Of a DNA stretch of 64,000 bases, positions 36,411-48,682 are shown one piece after another. The stretch covers positions 252,573 to 316,572 of the forward strand of contig NW_019775437.1 of the NCBI RefSeq assembly GCF_001039355.2, written 5' to 3'. The stretch's first letter is position 1; the number at the start of each line of letters is the position of its first letter. Origin of the DNA: Lingula anatina. Taxonomy: Eukaryota > Brachiopoda > Lingulata > Lingulida > Lingulidae. The notes beneath the pieces are model-generated. The model saw only the letters and a program-made list of their open reading frames with translations. It was not told where the DNA came from and did not search any database. Made by a program: the position numbers and the translations under genes.

Positions 36411-37245
36411 ACATTTTGGACATTTAAAAAAGAAAATGATTTGAAACCGTGAACTTGGCCTTCGCTTATCACGGGCCCGAAGCGGGTTTGATAGACGGCC
36501 GCAACGCAAACCAACAGCACGCATGTGCCAAAGGAAGTAAACTTGTGCAGATGGCAGTCAGCGGCTCGAATCGATCGGTACAACTTACGCTTTCCTTCGA
36601 GTTGTTGGAAATGTGGTAGATTCTAGTTTTCGGAGTTTCTTTTCGCATTTCTTTCTCTAAGGGCGTGTTGGAAGGATCATTCTCAATCCCAAGCGCGTTG
36701 TACGTATTGTGAATGCATCACATGATAAAAGTGTGAGGACGACTGAATCCAAGTACAGCCAGGTCAAGCAGTCATTTGCGAGTAGACGAGTAGCCCTGGC
36801 AAATTCTTGGTTAATTAAGTTTTGATGTATCAAAATTTAAACAAGGAAAGCAGTCAGAGGTGCATGCAGACCTCCATCAAGACAAAAAGCTGTCTAATAG
36901 TAAACAGTTAATTAATAAATAAATTGGTTAAAGGATATCATCACCAAATCAGTCAGTATCATATCTGGCCTATCCTGAAAATTTCATCAAAATTAGTGGC
37001 ATATGCTGATGACAAGTATAAGGTAAAATACATGCATACAGGTATTTAGTGTCAATATTTATATATATAATCATATACTAGTAGATAATCATGAATCAAA
37101 CATCTAAGTGCATTTGTATAAAATATGGAAAATTAAACTAATCAACTACGCTAGTCTTGTGCATAGGAGGAGAAATTTCACCAATTTGTGGACTTACTGT
37201 TAAGGATAAAGCAAACTTTTTTGTTAAATTCTTTCATCATTGTAG

Positions 37246-40200
37246 AGGGAACAGAAACCAGTCATGTCACAAATATTTGAAGAAAATGGAGTAAAAATTG
37301 CTGTGAATAAAAATCACGCCACTCCAGAGAAGACTGACACTTTCTACAACCCACGCATGACCATATGCAGGTGATTCATTTTTAATTTTGTCAGTGTAAA
37401 GAGAATGATACATTTTATTTAGGATTCAATAATAATGTTCTTTCAGGCAAGAAATATTCATTCAGTCAAATCTTCTGTGTAAAAGTCTTTAAAACTTTTA
37501 ACTTTAAAAAGATTAAACCTTTAAAAAATTGCATCAATGAAAATAGTTTTTTATTTCACAGGGAAATTTCTTTGTCTGTTTTGAGTGCCTTCTGCTCAGA
37601 GTTAGAAGATAAGACACCAGAGTGCCTAGACGCATTTTCAGCTACTGGTAAGCTTTCAAGTCTTCATCAATATACATACGGGCACATGCACGCACATGCG
37701 TACACACACTTAGACTTGCTCATGTGTCAGGAGCAGATCCAGAGATATTTTCTGACAGTATTCCAAATTATCTTTGTTGATCCATCCTCCATTTTTGATG
37801 GTCTTCCAACAGAAAAAATAGATACCCGTCAATGTAAACAATGTAAAAACTGACTGTCTTCCAGAAGATGGCCTGAATCTGCCTGAGACCACTACTATAC
37901 ACAGAAGCACATGTACACATATGTGTACACCCTCACAGACCTGCAAATGTGTGACCTTTAACTTTAACCTTTAAAATTAAAGTAACTAGACAAGTGTAGA
38001 AACCTGAGCTGAAATTTCCTTTGTTGGAAGATTTTCTATTTAGAAGTGGCAAATTTGGTTGAGGCTATACATGAATACATTTTATGTGGTACTGGGTATA
38101 TATTTTCCTTCTTGATAATTTTCTCAGTGTCCCTGTCTGTTAAATTATTTTATTTTAAAATCAGGCCCGTAGCTTGGGGGAGGGGGTGAAATAACCACTT
38201 TTTTTGTCAGGAAAAAGTCCATTCTGGGTAAAATTTGATCTAAGTACACTAATATTTCATTAAAAAAGGTCCACTTTTTCAGAAAAAGAACCTCCCTTTT
38301 CAAATTGCTGGCTACAGGCCTGAAAAAAGGTTTCTTTAATAAAAGATGATGGCTTAAAATATGTAATTCTTCAATTATAACATTACATCAGTGACAGTGC
38401 ATTGATTTAGTGCACTTACCATCCATATTTTATACATATCTGATTTTTCAAAGGCATATCTGGACTACAGTGGAAGAAACACCTCGGACACAAGATCAAG
38501 GTCACAGTGAATGACGCCAATGCTGACGCAGTACAGAATATCAAAGACAATTGTGCCTTGAATGGAGTTGAATTTCACCAGAATGTAGAAATCAAACCAG
38601 GGAATGACCAGAATGGAGGACCAGATGTTATTGATAGTGGGGAAAAGCAAGAAGACCTTAGTAAAGTGGAGGTTTTTCAAGCAGATGCCAATGTTTTGTT
38701 ATACTTAAGGAGTTTTGATTTTGTGTGAGTAAATAAAACTGTTATTCGTTTTCTTCAAACACATCTCCCAACCAGTTTCATTGTCTGATATTGCTTTTCT
38801 CCTTATAATTGAGTTAATGCAATTAAAATCTATTGTGATAGGTTGCTGTGAATGATTCCTTTTATTATTACTATTAAAAACATTTCAGAAATCTGGATCC
38901 ATATGGATGTGCAGTGCATTTTCTCGAGTCAGCTTTTCGCAACACTCGGAATGGAGGGATCATCGTCATAACCTCTACCGATGTAGCGTCACTGTATGGG
39001 AAGTGCAGCCATGTTGGACTGAGGAATTATGGGGCATATGTTGTGAAGACAGACTACATGAAGGAAATGGCTGCAAGGATGGTGTTGGGGGCTGCTGCAA
39101 GGTGAGATATACTGTACCCGTAACCCTGATTTTCTCTTTCAATGATACCGATTTGGATTTAAGATGTTGTTCTGATTTTAGCTGCAATCAAAAGAGATTT
39201 TACCTTCAATCAAAAGAGATTTTACCTTCAATCAAAAGATCTACACGTATATTGTATGTCTCAAAAATCTAGGAAACATTTAATACAAATGGTGTTACGC
39301 TGATTTATCATCTGTTTTGAAAGGAACAGTTGCGTTGTTGTCAAAGTTTGTAAATAGTATCTTGTCATTTTTAAATCATCTTATGTATGCAGTGTACTAG
39401 TAGGTGTTATAAGAACTGAACTGTTTGAGGTGTTTTAGTTACTGTAGTTAAAAGTTATATGTTATCTTTTTTCAAGGTGAGTTACAATATTTAACACATT
39501 GCTTTTTCCAACCACTTATACATATTGACTACAGATAATTTGGACAAAACGAAAATGACCAATGGAAATCGTAACACTCAAAAGAATCAGGCCCAGCAAT
39601 TTCTTATGTCTCTTTTATTTCCTAAGATGTGCCACAAGATGTAACAAGGGGTTTGAGGTCTTGGTCTCCATTGCCGTGGAACATTTTGTACTGGTGGCAG
39701 TAAGGATATGTCGTGGCCCGAAATACGCAGATGCAATAGTTCCCCTGGTCCAGCGAGTTCTTCACTGCCAGATATGTGAAGAGAGGGTCTTCTATCCCCC
39801 GGCTCACACACCTGTAGGTTAGTATGGTGTAGACTTTCTTCTGTATATTGTTAAATGATTACAGATTTTGACATTTACCAATTGGCAGAGAAGCAGAGTC
39901 ACTGAAGGTCAGTTATTTTTAATGAGTTAACTTCCTGGTCAACAAACTCATTTATATTTTGGATATCCATGGTCACTATATGTCAGCAAAAATTTCTCGA
40001 TGTGTCTGAACTATTTTCGATTAATTAAAAAATTTGTAATAATGTTACAAACTAGTTAAAGTGGGTTTGGTGTTTTGGTCACTTCTCCAAGGTTCAACAC
40101 TCAACTGGGATAGGCGACTTTGGCATTGGTCAATTATCCCAGCCTCAACCTAGCCAAGAGGTGACCTCAACAGAAGTCAATCATTGTACAGCATATTTGT

Positions 40201-42137
40201 AGGACTTAACATATCTAGTTGATTGAAAAGATGCAGCAAGGTGTGTATATGACATTTTCTCATGCTTTGCAGTGATTAAAATCACATGCACCTGGCCAAT
40301 TCATGGCATGTCCTTTAGTTAAACCAGTAAGAACTGTACACCTTCATATATAATATTTATGTGTTTTTATTTTTGTAGAGGCCCCGTACACCCTGCTTGC
40401 ATGTGACTGTACACAGAAGTATCCTGGGAAGACAGCATTGGACCTAGGTCCCGTGTGGTGAGTGGATGGGTGTGGTGAATGGGTGGATGGGTGGGTGGGT
40501 ATGGTACTGAGGTGGGTGGGTGGGTGGGGTGAGTGGATAGGTGGATGGGTGGGTGTGGTGAGAGGGTGGGTGGGTGTGGTAGTGAGGTGGGTTGGTGGGT
40601 ATGGTAGTAAGGTGGTTGGGTATGGGAGTGAGGTATGTGGGTGGTATGTGGGTGACCCGTGAACTTGAGGTACATATTTTTGTGATTATATTTAACCTGG
40701 ATCTTGTGTCACAAGCACGGTGGATAAGTATTGTGAGAGTAAGGTAGTGATGTTTTGGGGTTGGGTTTTGAAGGGGAGGTTTGAGCTTTTAACATTTGGT
40801 AAGTTCTTAAAAGAGAAACAATAAAACAAAAATTTGCAAAATAACAATGTTCCAATGAGAGGTTGTCGGAAATTGAAAGCAGACAATTTTCTTTCATACT
40901 TATTAATTAGGGTGCCGTATCATTTACTCACACCTTAAATGTGAAATGTTTTGGATTGAAAAAAACTTTTTTTATCTAAGATGTCAACCTCTTCATAATT
41001 GAAAATATACAGTTATTAGAATAACAATATGAAATGTGGATTGTTGCTTTTCTTCCAGGATTGGTAAGATCTTCTCCTGCACGTTCATCAGTAAAATGCT
41101 CAAGTCTGCGAGGAATCTGAAGCTGAGTTCTAGACTTTGCTCTTTGTTAGAGACAGTGCATTGTGAGGCTTCGTGTCCAGATCTAGTGACACCAAGAACA
41201 TTAACTAACCACTCACATCCAGAGATTACAGATGAAATGAGAGGAAAAGAAAGTGGCCTCTATGAAGGTGGACAAAATGAGAGTCTCATAGAAAAAACAC
41301 ATAACCAGACCCAGGGATGTGTTAATATAAGTGAACTAGAGGATGCTCCAATTACCAGTAACTTTGAAAATGTGGAAACAACAAAGGGTGTAACAAATAT
41401 AAGTCAGGGAGAAACATCTTCATCTCTGAAGAGAAAATCTGAGGCTTTAGAGTCACCAGAGGGAGGCACGGTGGCCAAGAAGAGAAAACCTCAAACCTTG
41501 AGTGTTGAGGACCCAGTCCCTTTCTATTACAGTGTTCACAGACACAGGATCAAAGGGGTGGATTTGCCAAAGTAAGAATAACTGATAGATTTGGATCTTG
41601 GATTTTATCAAGTATAATAATTTTATTTTATCTAGTATAATAATTATTTTTGAGAAGAATAGTATTAATTTTTTAATGCCTGACTAACCAAGAGTATCTT
41701 CATGAATTTATGACTTTGAAATGTGGATGAATATTTGAAAGGAGTTACTTGGATATGTAGAAATGGTCATAATTGCTTTGAGAATTTAATTTCAAAAATT
41801 GATTTCTTAAATTTGGTGGACAGTCAATTATACAGTTGAATTTTAGCTGGTTCAGATATTAGAAATGTAGTTTCTTTTTGAAAATGATAAAAATTTTATT
41901 GCCATCTTTGCTATTATTATAAGGTACTAAGATATGTTCAGCTCCAGTGTGTTTGTGTAATAATAAAATTATCTTTTTCTTTCTTTCAGAGCCCCCAAAC
42001 TAGTCAAATTCCTCCAGTCGGAGGGATATTGTGCCAGTCGAACCCATTTCGATCCAACTGCTGTGAAAACTTCTGCCAATCTTTCACAGTTGAAGGCAGT
42101 GTTATTAAAACATTGCAAGACTGTTGATACCACCTGA
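37246..42137 (+). CDS. TRMT1L: TRMT1L: Trm1-like RNA (guanine-N2) methyltransferase
   Basis: Eight exons join in phase: 37246-37370, 37562-37647, 38454-38724, 38889-39101, 39627-39817, 40379-40457, 41059-41571 and 41990-42137. From ATG 37264 this gives 535 aa. SAM-binding signature CLDAFSATGISGLQW is at residues 57-71 and NLDPYG at 156-161. ARRYG-type and RCNKGFEVL, FVLVAVR, HCQICEERVF and CDCTQKYPGKTALDLGP segments follow. They match TRMT1L (RCNKGIEVL, HCQWCEERIF, PGKTAIELGP) better than TRMT1. The C-terminus has FYYSVHRHRIKGVDLPK and SRTHFDPTAVKT. Trm1 enzymes make N2,N2-dimethylguanosine in tRNA; TRMT1L is reported to act at G27 of tRNA-Tyr. An acceptor at 37244-37245 and an open frame upstream of the ATG imply missing 5' exons; vertebrate TRMT1L has N-terminal C2H2 fingers not seen here. 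Confidence 0.93.
38161..38323. mobile_element. MITE-like element in TRMT1L intron
   Basis: Ends TCAGGCCCGTAGC and, reverse-complemented from the right, TCAGGCCTGTAGC form imperfect 13-bp inverted repeats (one mismatch). The 163-bp element has a symmetric interior, with AAAAAGTCCA on the left and GGTCCACTTTTT on the right. Confidence 0.6.
40458..40646. repeat. G/T-rich minisatellite (GGTGGGTGG-type) in TRMT1L intron
   Basis: Imperfect repeats of GGTGGGTGGGTG and GTGGTGAG begin right at the splice donor of the exon ending 40457 and run for about 190 bp. Runs of three G recur, so the sense-strand transcript could form G-quadruplexes. Confidence 0.85.
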
Positions 42138-42320
42138 CCAAATTTTGTTTGATGTCGAGCTATTAGCCAGTAGACAGATGCCTCAAAATCACAAATTGTC
42201 AATTTTTTAAAAATGAACAAAATGCATTACAGAAACTGGACTTAATTAAGGAAGTTTCTTATATAAGAGAAGAGGTTTTTTCACATATTGGCACAATAAA
42301 CATAATATGGAAATTGACTT

Positions 42321-42597
42321 AGGTCGCATTCACAACAGATGATCTTTAGATCTACTGGTCCGAGGATAAAATATTGCAGACCCTACTTGAAAACAAGACC
42401 TTCTAATCCCTTAGTCTCTATATATTTGCCTTCCCTGCAGGGACCTAGCAATTAAACCATGAAGTGAAGTGGATATTTAATCCATGTGGAGGCGAAGAGA
42501 CCATAAAAGGATTAGGCGATCTTGCTTTCATGTGGGGTCCGCCATGTTTGATCCGCAGGTCAGTAGATTCGAGGATCATCTGTTCTGAATGTAACCT
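42321..42597. mobile_element. MITE-like element in the TRMT1L 3' UTR
   Basis: The left end (AGGTCGCATTCACAACAGAT GATC) and the right end reverse-complemented (AGGTTACATTCAGAACAGAT GATC) form inverted repeats of about 24 bp with three mismatches. Similarity continues inward (ATCTACTG on both sides). It lies between the stop codon (42137) and the poly(A) signal (42964), so it is likely part of the mature 3' UTR. Confidence 0.75.
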
Positions 42598-42963
42598 TAG
42601 GTGCCCAGACTGTTTTTCTTTCAATATTAATACAAAAACTCTGAGCCAGTTTCAAATTTTGTATGTTGTGATTTTGCAATATTAATTTGATAATTTTTTC
42701 ATCTGCTTTATTGAGCAAAGAATATATATTTTAATATACTAGCCACAGTCTCGAGATAAAATGTTTTACCCCTAATTACAGTGCTTTGTGCAATTTGGAG
42801 AAGTTCATATTAGTTTATTGTAAAATTATGCTGTTTCACACACTTGTAATATTGTACGAGCTCAGTTATAGAACATAAAATTTACTTTGAAATTAAGATC
42901 AAAATGATGTATCTGAGCCATATTTGAAAATGACAAAGTTTGTATTTTCATAAAAAATTAAAT

Positions 42964-42999
42964 AATAAAACTTCACTGGGTATCTTGTAATATTTTATT
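42964..42999. terminator. Facing poly(A) signals of TRMT1L (+) and SEC22B (-)
   Basis: AATAAA at 42964-42969 on the plus strand and its complement TTTATT at 42994-42999 (AATAAA on the minus strand) face each other 24 bp apart. If both are used, the two convergent genes' 3' ends overlap or abut. An earlier plus-strand AATAAA at about 42294 is an alternative for TRMT1L. Confidence 0.5.
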
Positions 43000-43831
43000 T
43001 TGTACATATATACAAAAAAATTGGCTTGCAATCTTTACAATTTTGCAATGCTTGGGTCCACATAGCTTTTTAACTGCACAGGCTTTACTTCTAGACTGCA
43101 TTTTCTGGCACAAGGAAATTTCTTGACTTTTGAGACCCTATGTGTTCTAATAAACAATAAATCTTAGCAGTTGCCCACTTTTATAAACCACAATCTCGTA
43201 TCTTAATGGGCTTATTTTATCCATAACTTAAAGGTGGGATGGACATCTGATTTCAGCAACACTGCTACAGAACGTGACAATGTAAACAAATAAAAGATAC
43301 TGAAATTGTTTCATACACGCTACTAGTTACAGACATCATCAATATTAACACATCTTAGCTTGGAATGGACAAATATCACTGAAATGTGTGATATGAAACT
43401 ACAAATACTTGAATGGGTCAATACATTGCATCACTGAACTATTCAAGAATGGGAAAACATATTGGAAATGTGAAGATGCAATGTGAAAACATGAAGCTCC
43501 ATGGAAATGCACGCTTATTTTAACTGCACTAGCCAAATGCTTTACATGTAGAGCATTCTATATAAGTAGCAATAATGACAAACACTTGGACACAAATGCC
43601 TGGGTCTTGGTAATCTCACCAAGGGGTGACCATCCAACGCCAGATTTATTGTCACCTGTAAGCATCAAAAACTCGAAGAAATGCATTTTTTTTTTACCAA
43701 ATGGAAAAGTCTTGGTCATCAGATGACTTACTGTGAATTTTGACCAATACGCAAGCCCCCATTGTCCACAATCTATTTGCAGCATGCTCTTGAAAGAATT
43801 TGAACATCATGTCTATACCCGAAGATCAGTT

Positions 43832-46800
43832 CTAGAATACCCAGTATCTAAGAATGAGCAGGATTATTATGACAATAACGATAACTGCTCCTATCTTGGC
43901 ATATGAGGACTTGAGGTTCAAGTAGTGGGCGTCTTTCTTGTACTTTTGTGACAGTGTGGAAAGATTGGCTGCTTTTGTGTCCAATGCTGAAATGAAATGA
44001 AATGAAATATTGTAATATAATGTAATATTGAGCAAATGTTTCTCTGAGAACAAAAGATATGCAGTTAGCCACCATGTTTGAGTGTCTTAGACTCTTACCA
44101 ACCTGGCCACACTTGGTTTCAAAGGCCCCATTCAGAATAGGGGACTAACTAGTCCAAGGGTCAAATACGGCCGACCCACTTGAAAACTTCCCCATGGGAT
44201 ATCTATTCAGTGTCTATTAGCGGATTAGACGGCAAGCTTTGTAGTGGGTCACCATATTTGACCCTCTGACTAGTTAGTCCCCTATTCTGAATGTGGCAAT
44301 AGTAGCATTTATGTCAAATACACAGATACATGCAAAATCCTCTTGTGCAAAACACTTGTGGCTTATATAAAATTGCATGTCTCATAACATCCATTACATA
44401 TATGACCTAGTAAAATACAATAAAAGAGCATATATAAATATGATACTTAGTGTTGAAGATGCAGAAAAAAACAATGTAAGATTCCATTATATTTCAAAGG
44501 ACTGGATCTTTGCACCTTTTTCCTTGTCAATGCTTGCAAAAAGTTCCCCCTCTATAACTTAGCATTCACCAATAAGCACTTGCATATAATTCCACATGGA
44601 AATCCCCATCATAATCATTAAAATTGTTCATACACAAAGCATTAATTTACCTGATAATGCTTCCCCTCTCTGTAATACATCATCAATGTTTTGCACCATG
44701 ATTCTTTGGACATCTTGTAGTTCTGTGTTGATATGTCCAAGGTTTCTTCTAGCTCTGGAGTCCATGTATGATTTTTTGGCCTTTTGAATATATGTATCTG
44801 AGAAAGACAGGAAACGATTCTATTATAAAATTATAAATGTTATATTCAAGAAATGAAAAAAGGTAGATGCTCACAAAAATATTGCCACATGTTACCTACA
44901 TAACGTGAAATAAATTATCACTTTTTCATTTTTTTTCACAATTACTGTAAATTATGCCCTTCATTTTTTTTAAACAAAAGAATTTATTTCATCTTTCACT
45001 TGTCATAATATTCTACAAATAAATGCTCAAACAAAAATGCATTACTAATTAATTAAATGTATTCCAGTAGCAAAGATATATCTATGCAGCGTTCTCTTTT
45101 ATTAAAAAAAAAAATGACCAAGTCATTAACATCTTTCCCACTTTGAAAACTATAATATAAATGGCCATCCCAACAGTCCATTCATGAAATAAAACATTCT
45201 GTTCATTTTCATCTGAAAGTTGTATAACTCGACTAGACCTACCAAATTCAATAAAACTGTATGGCCTGGATACTGTTTGTATTTTTGTCCCATATTGCAT
45301 ATTAAATTCTGTTTGTAAATCTTCTAGGTATGTGTATGCTAGTCTTTTGGAAAATGATTGTTCACACAGGACAAGGTAACACACCCCTCTCTCAATCAGG
45401 TAGCTGAAAAAAAGAAAAGATCTTCACTGCAGTACATCCACCTAAAATTTAATGCAGAATTTGTTAAATATCTTTTTAAGTAATTTAAATGATTATTAGT
45501 AACAGTAAACTAGAGACTGGACATGGAAACAAAAATTATTCACAGAATGTTCATATGTTATTGTAGATGTTTACCTGTGACAGTTTGATAAGTATTGTGT
45601 CTATGTACATTAAGTTGCATGGACACAATGTTGTGTTAAACTGCTGGTAGGCAAACTCATACGCCACACCCATGCACACACACATACGCACATGCATATG
45701 AACATACTCAAAACACACACACACACACACACAGACGCCTACTTACTGGAAAACATAAGCACCAGCCTCCAAGCTACATCTGACTGGGGATTGTTCGTTG
45801 AGTTTCTTAAACAACTGTTTGGCTTTATTTTGATACTCCATCAACCCTCGACCAGACTGAAAGAAAATTGGGAAAATCAAATCAAAAAATAACATTCACT
45901 AAAATGTTTTTGCAGTGTTTTATTATAATTATGATAGTTCAAAGAATATGAAAAAGTTTATTTATTAATGTGATTCTTATTGTTAATTTGGTTGAGGTGG
46001 GGAACTCTAACATTTAAGTTACTAGTACATCTTTTCTACTTGTGATTCTTCATTTTTTTGGTTAACTTCTAGTAATGTAGCCTTGGCTACCATCAACTGT
46101 TGAATTCAATGATTTCAGTAATGCATGCAAAATGAACATAATACTGTGAGGATGTTCCCATTCCAGATGATATAATTTACTGGTACCAAATTAGCTGTTC
46201 CCATTTGACCATTGCAAAAAAAAAAGGGAAAGGGGGGGGGGGAGGGCTTGCAATCTATCATTTCCCATGGATAAGGTTTAATCAGTGCCTTTTCCTATGG
46301 GTACATTTTCCCCCCAAGTACTCATTTCCGCCTAATAATTTTCCAAACTGTCTGTTCCCATTGGCATCACACCATATGCACCCCCGTTATCATTTATGAG
46401 TCCTTACCAGTAATTTAGTTGCTAGTGGTATGTTTAAATAATATCTGTTATCACCATAACTTAAACATTCTGGTGTATAGAATTATCAGACTGGACTGTC
46501 AGCTTTTGCATGTTAATCTATCTAATCATAATGATTTGGTATCTTAATTTCAAGTTGGAAAGTCAAGAGTCAATTTGTGTGAGAAACTCTAATAAATTTT
46601 CAAAAATCGTTGACACTAAAACTCACCATTACTCTGCCTTTTTCCAAGTGATAAATGTGCGTTCATATGAACGCCGAGTTTATCACGCAAGCATGATCTT
46701 TAACTTGGAGTTTACGATAATGTCATCCGAAGAAACTGGCCAACGTGGAACTTGAAGTTTGAACTCGTGAAATGTCCACGCTTACCTGTTCGTCTTCTTG

Positions 46801-46860
46801 CATTGACGCCGCTAAAGGTAGCCCGTCCACTAGACGTGCGATTAGTGTCATCAACACCAT
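43832..46860 (-). CDS. SEC22B: SEC22B: ER-Golgi vesicle SNARE
   Basis: Five exons join in phase on the minus strand: 46860-46786, 45856-45747, 45403-45243, 44797-44651 and 43986-43832, giving 215 aa, the same as human SEC22B. The start reads [20 protein letters not shown] (longin domain, about residues 1-119). [25 protein letters not shown] and the SNARE helix ([19 protein letters not shown] to [11 protein letters not shown], about 134-194) follow. The hydrophobic tail anchor near 195-215 is rich in Ile/Val and ends RYWVF. SEC22B is the R-SNARE for COPII and COPI traffic between ER and Golgi. The longin fold regulates its incorporation into vesicles. The promoter is shared territory with SEC16, and the 3' end faces TRMT1L. 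Confidence 0.97.
44130..44293. mobile_element. Foldback MITE with long terminal inverted repeats in SEC22B intron
   Basis: The first 26 bases (CATTCAGAATAGGGGACTAA, then CTAGTC) and the reverse complement of the last 26 are identical. Pairing continues with few mismatches through GGGTCAAATA and GACCCACT, so about 55 bp on each side can fold. Total length is about 164 bp. Its CATTCAGAA end resembles the element at 42321-42597, so the two may be related. Confidence 0.85.
45711..45732. repeat. (CA)n tract in SEC22B intron
   Basis: About 11 CA units close to the SEC22B exon-2 donor, within a longer CA-rich stretch from about 45675. Confidence 0.8.
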
Positions 46861-47303
46861 GTTGTGTATGTGCTTATTTGATGCTACTTTTATCTGAAAT
46901 TTGATTAAATCTGGTCTCTCACAGTGACACAGTTAATTCAATAACACTGACGTGGCCAAATGTACGCAAGACAGGAACTATGACCTACTTCATACTTCCG
47001 GTATATTCGGCAAAGTTCGTAAGTAAGTTTTGATCAAAATTTTCTTGATTTATTGTTATTTAGTGCATCTATTTTATAAGTGCAGGGGTATATTATAAAT
47101 ATGCCTTTTAATTATTATATATGCTTAGCTAAAAGTTGCTTAAATAAAACTAGGTCAATAAAAACGATTACCGAAAACACGTAGCATCGACTTCGGCATT
47201 AAAATGGCCGACCTTACAGATGGTTCCGTGACAGGGGCATATTCGGCTCTTTTTCACAAAGAATAGGTGTTTGAGAATAAAAGGAGACATTGTTAACCCA
47301 AGG
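46861..47303. promoter_or_regulatory. Divergent SEC22B / SEC16 promoter interval
   Basis: SEC22B starts at 46860 (minus) and the first visible SEC16 leader exon ends at donor CCCAAG|GTAGGT (47302/47303), so both promoters share about 0.4 kb. No TATA box is evident. AAAATGGCCGACC at 47202-47214 resembles a YY1-type element found at TATA-less starts. Confidence 0.5.
47204..47266 (+). CDS. Possible upstream ORF in the SEC16 leader
   Basis: An ATG in AAAATGGCC opens a 20-codon frame, MADLTDGSVTGAYSALFHKE, closed by TAG. It lies inside the likely first non-coding exon of SEC16. Whether transcription begins upstream of it is unknown, so translation is unproven. Confidence 0.25.
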   Translation: MADLTDGSVTGAYSALFHKE

Positions 47304-48682
47304 TAGGTAGAATAGCTCGATGTAACAGCCACACTTTAGGAAACCTAATGTGATTACATGAAAATTAAGACATAATTCTTATTGAATCAAACAGCTGTGT
47401 ATTGACTTCCTTCAGTTTTCTCACATAATGACATTGGCTTTTATAAATATTTTGATATCAAACTGAGAACTGTCTTTAAATTGACTTTGTTGAATTTGAA
47501 AATTTATGCTGAATCGATACAGTTCAACCAGATACTAGTCTTTGGTTAGACTGGGTTTTCTTTTTACGTTATGAACGTTAAATATGGAAGTAACTGTTTT
47601 ACATGTCAGGTACATTACGATAAATATAGGTCTGCGTTCTATGTGTGATCTCTTGCGTGATAAGCCTGGGGTTAAATACAGGTGCATTTAAGTATGTTAT
47701 TACGATTCCAAAAAGACTGAGATATTCAAATACAGACTAAGTTAGAAAACCTTATGCAGTGATAGTCACTTAACTGATGTGTAACTTGTCGTACTGATGA
47801 GATGTTCATTTACAGCAATCTGAAAAAAGAGGAAAATTTCATTTGAAAATGGTCAAAACATGAATCAGGCCCACCAATTACTTATAAGTGATAACAAATA
47901 TTTTATTACTAGGTACTATCAAGAACCATTTGCAGCCTGTGCAGATAGAAGAAAATACAATATTGAGTAAAGTGTAATAAGCCTACTTAGAGGTGAGTAA
48001 GTGGAAAGTTGAATTTTTACAGCATTTCACACATTTATCTGTTAAAAGTGATAGTGAAATTGTGGAATCTTTTATGACTTTAAATAGTGTCCTCATTATT
48101 GCTAAATCTTTTTTTACCCATAGATTGAGTTGCTCACAAATTTGTATCGTGTTTTCTATTTTCATAGAGCAATTGTAAATTTTGTGTGGCAAACAAGCTT
48201 TTATGCATAAATTCTATAAGTTGTTAGGTTATTATATGATAAGAAATTGTGTCAGTGCACTAACAGTTTCAAATTATTTTGTCCAGATTTCATGACAGTA
48301 GTGTACAGGACAGATTCATTTTTTTTTTTGACAGTGAATCATTAATTTACTTAATATTCAAGAAAACCCATCATAACCTCTTTTCTGTACAAAATTTGTC
48401 TGATTGAAATGGATGCCTGATTGAAAATAGTTTGCAAGAAGCCATGAAGTAGGAGTGAAAGTTTTCAGCAAATTCAGGTTTCATTTCATTTGTTCATTTG
48501 ACACTGTTTAGGATACACCATCAATTCATTGTTGGTTGATTTAAAAACTTACAAGTTTAATTTATGTCAGGGCATTTTTATGTACAAACATCACCTGCAT
48601 CTACCTTGCCCTTTCAGAGATAACAGGGTAAGTTGAAAACTGTTTGACTTTGTGTTTTGTTTATGTTACAGGTTTGTCCAAG

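Larger units (their letters stand above)
32121..37245. other. Gene-free, repeat-rich region left of TRMT1L
   Basis: No coding exon could be supported, although 5' exons of TRMT1L (zinc-finger part in vertebrates) might be hidden here. It contains a poly-A run (about 32649-32673), a 59-bp poly-T run at 33143-33201, a 143-bp tandem duplication (35075-35357), a (TC)n tract (35869-35906) and a long G-run (about 36032-36057). A possible exon acceptor (CGTTTTAG at about 32387-32394) precedes a purine-rich stretch that I cannot assign. Confidence 0.4.

Noticed and set aside
40367-40675. His/Pro/Thr-rich frame antisense to TRMT1L intron
   Set aside because: Product of the GGTGGGTGG minisatellite; no splice or homology support.
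37264-42137. TRMT1 rather than TRMT1L
   Set aside because: RCNKGFEV, HCQICEERVF and PGKTALDLGP match TRMT1L; the C-terminal CCCH finger of TRMT1 is absent.
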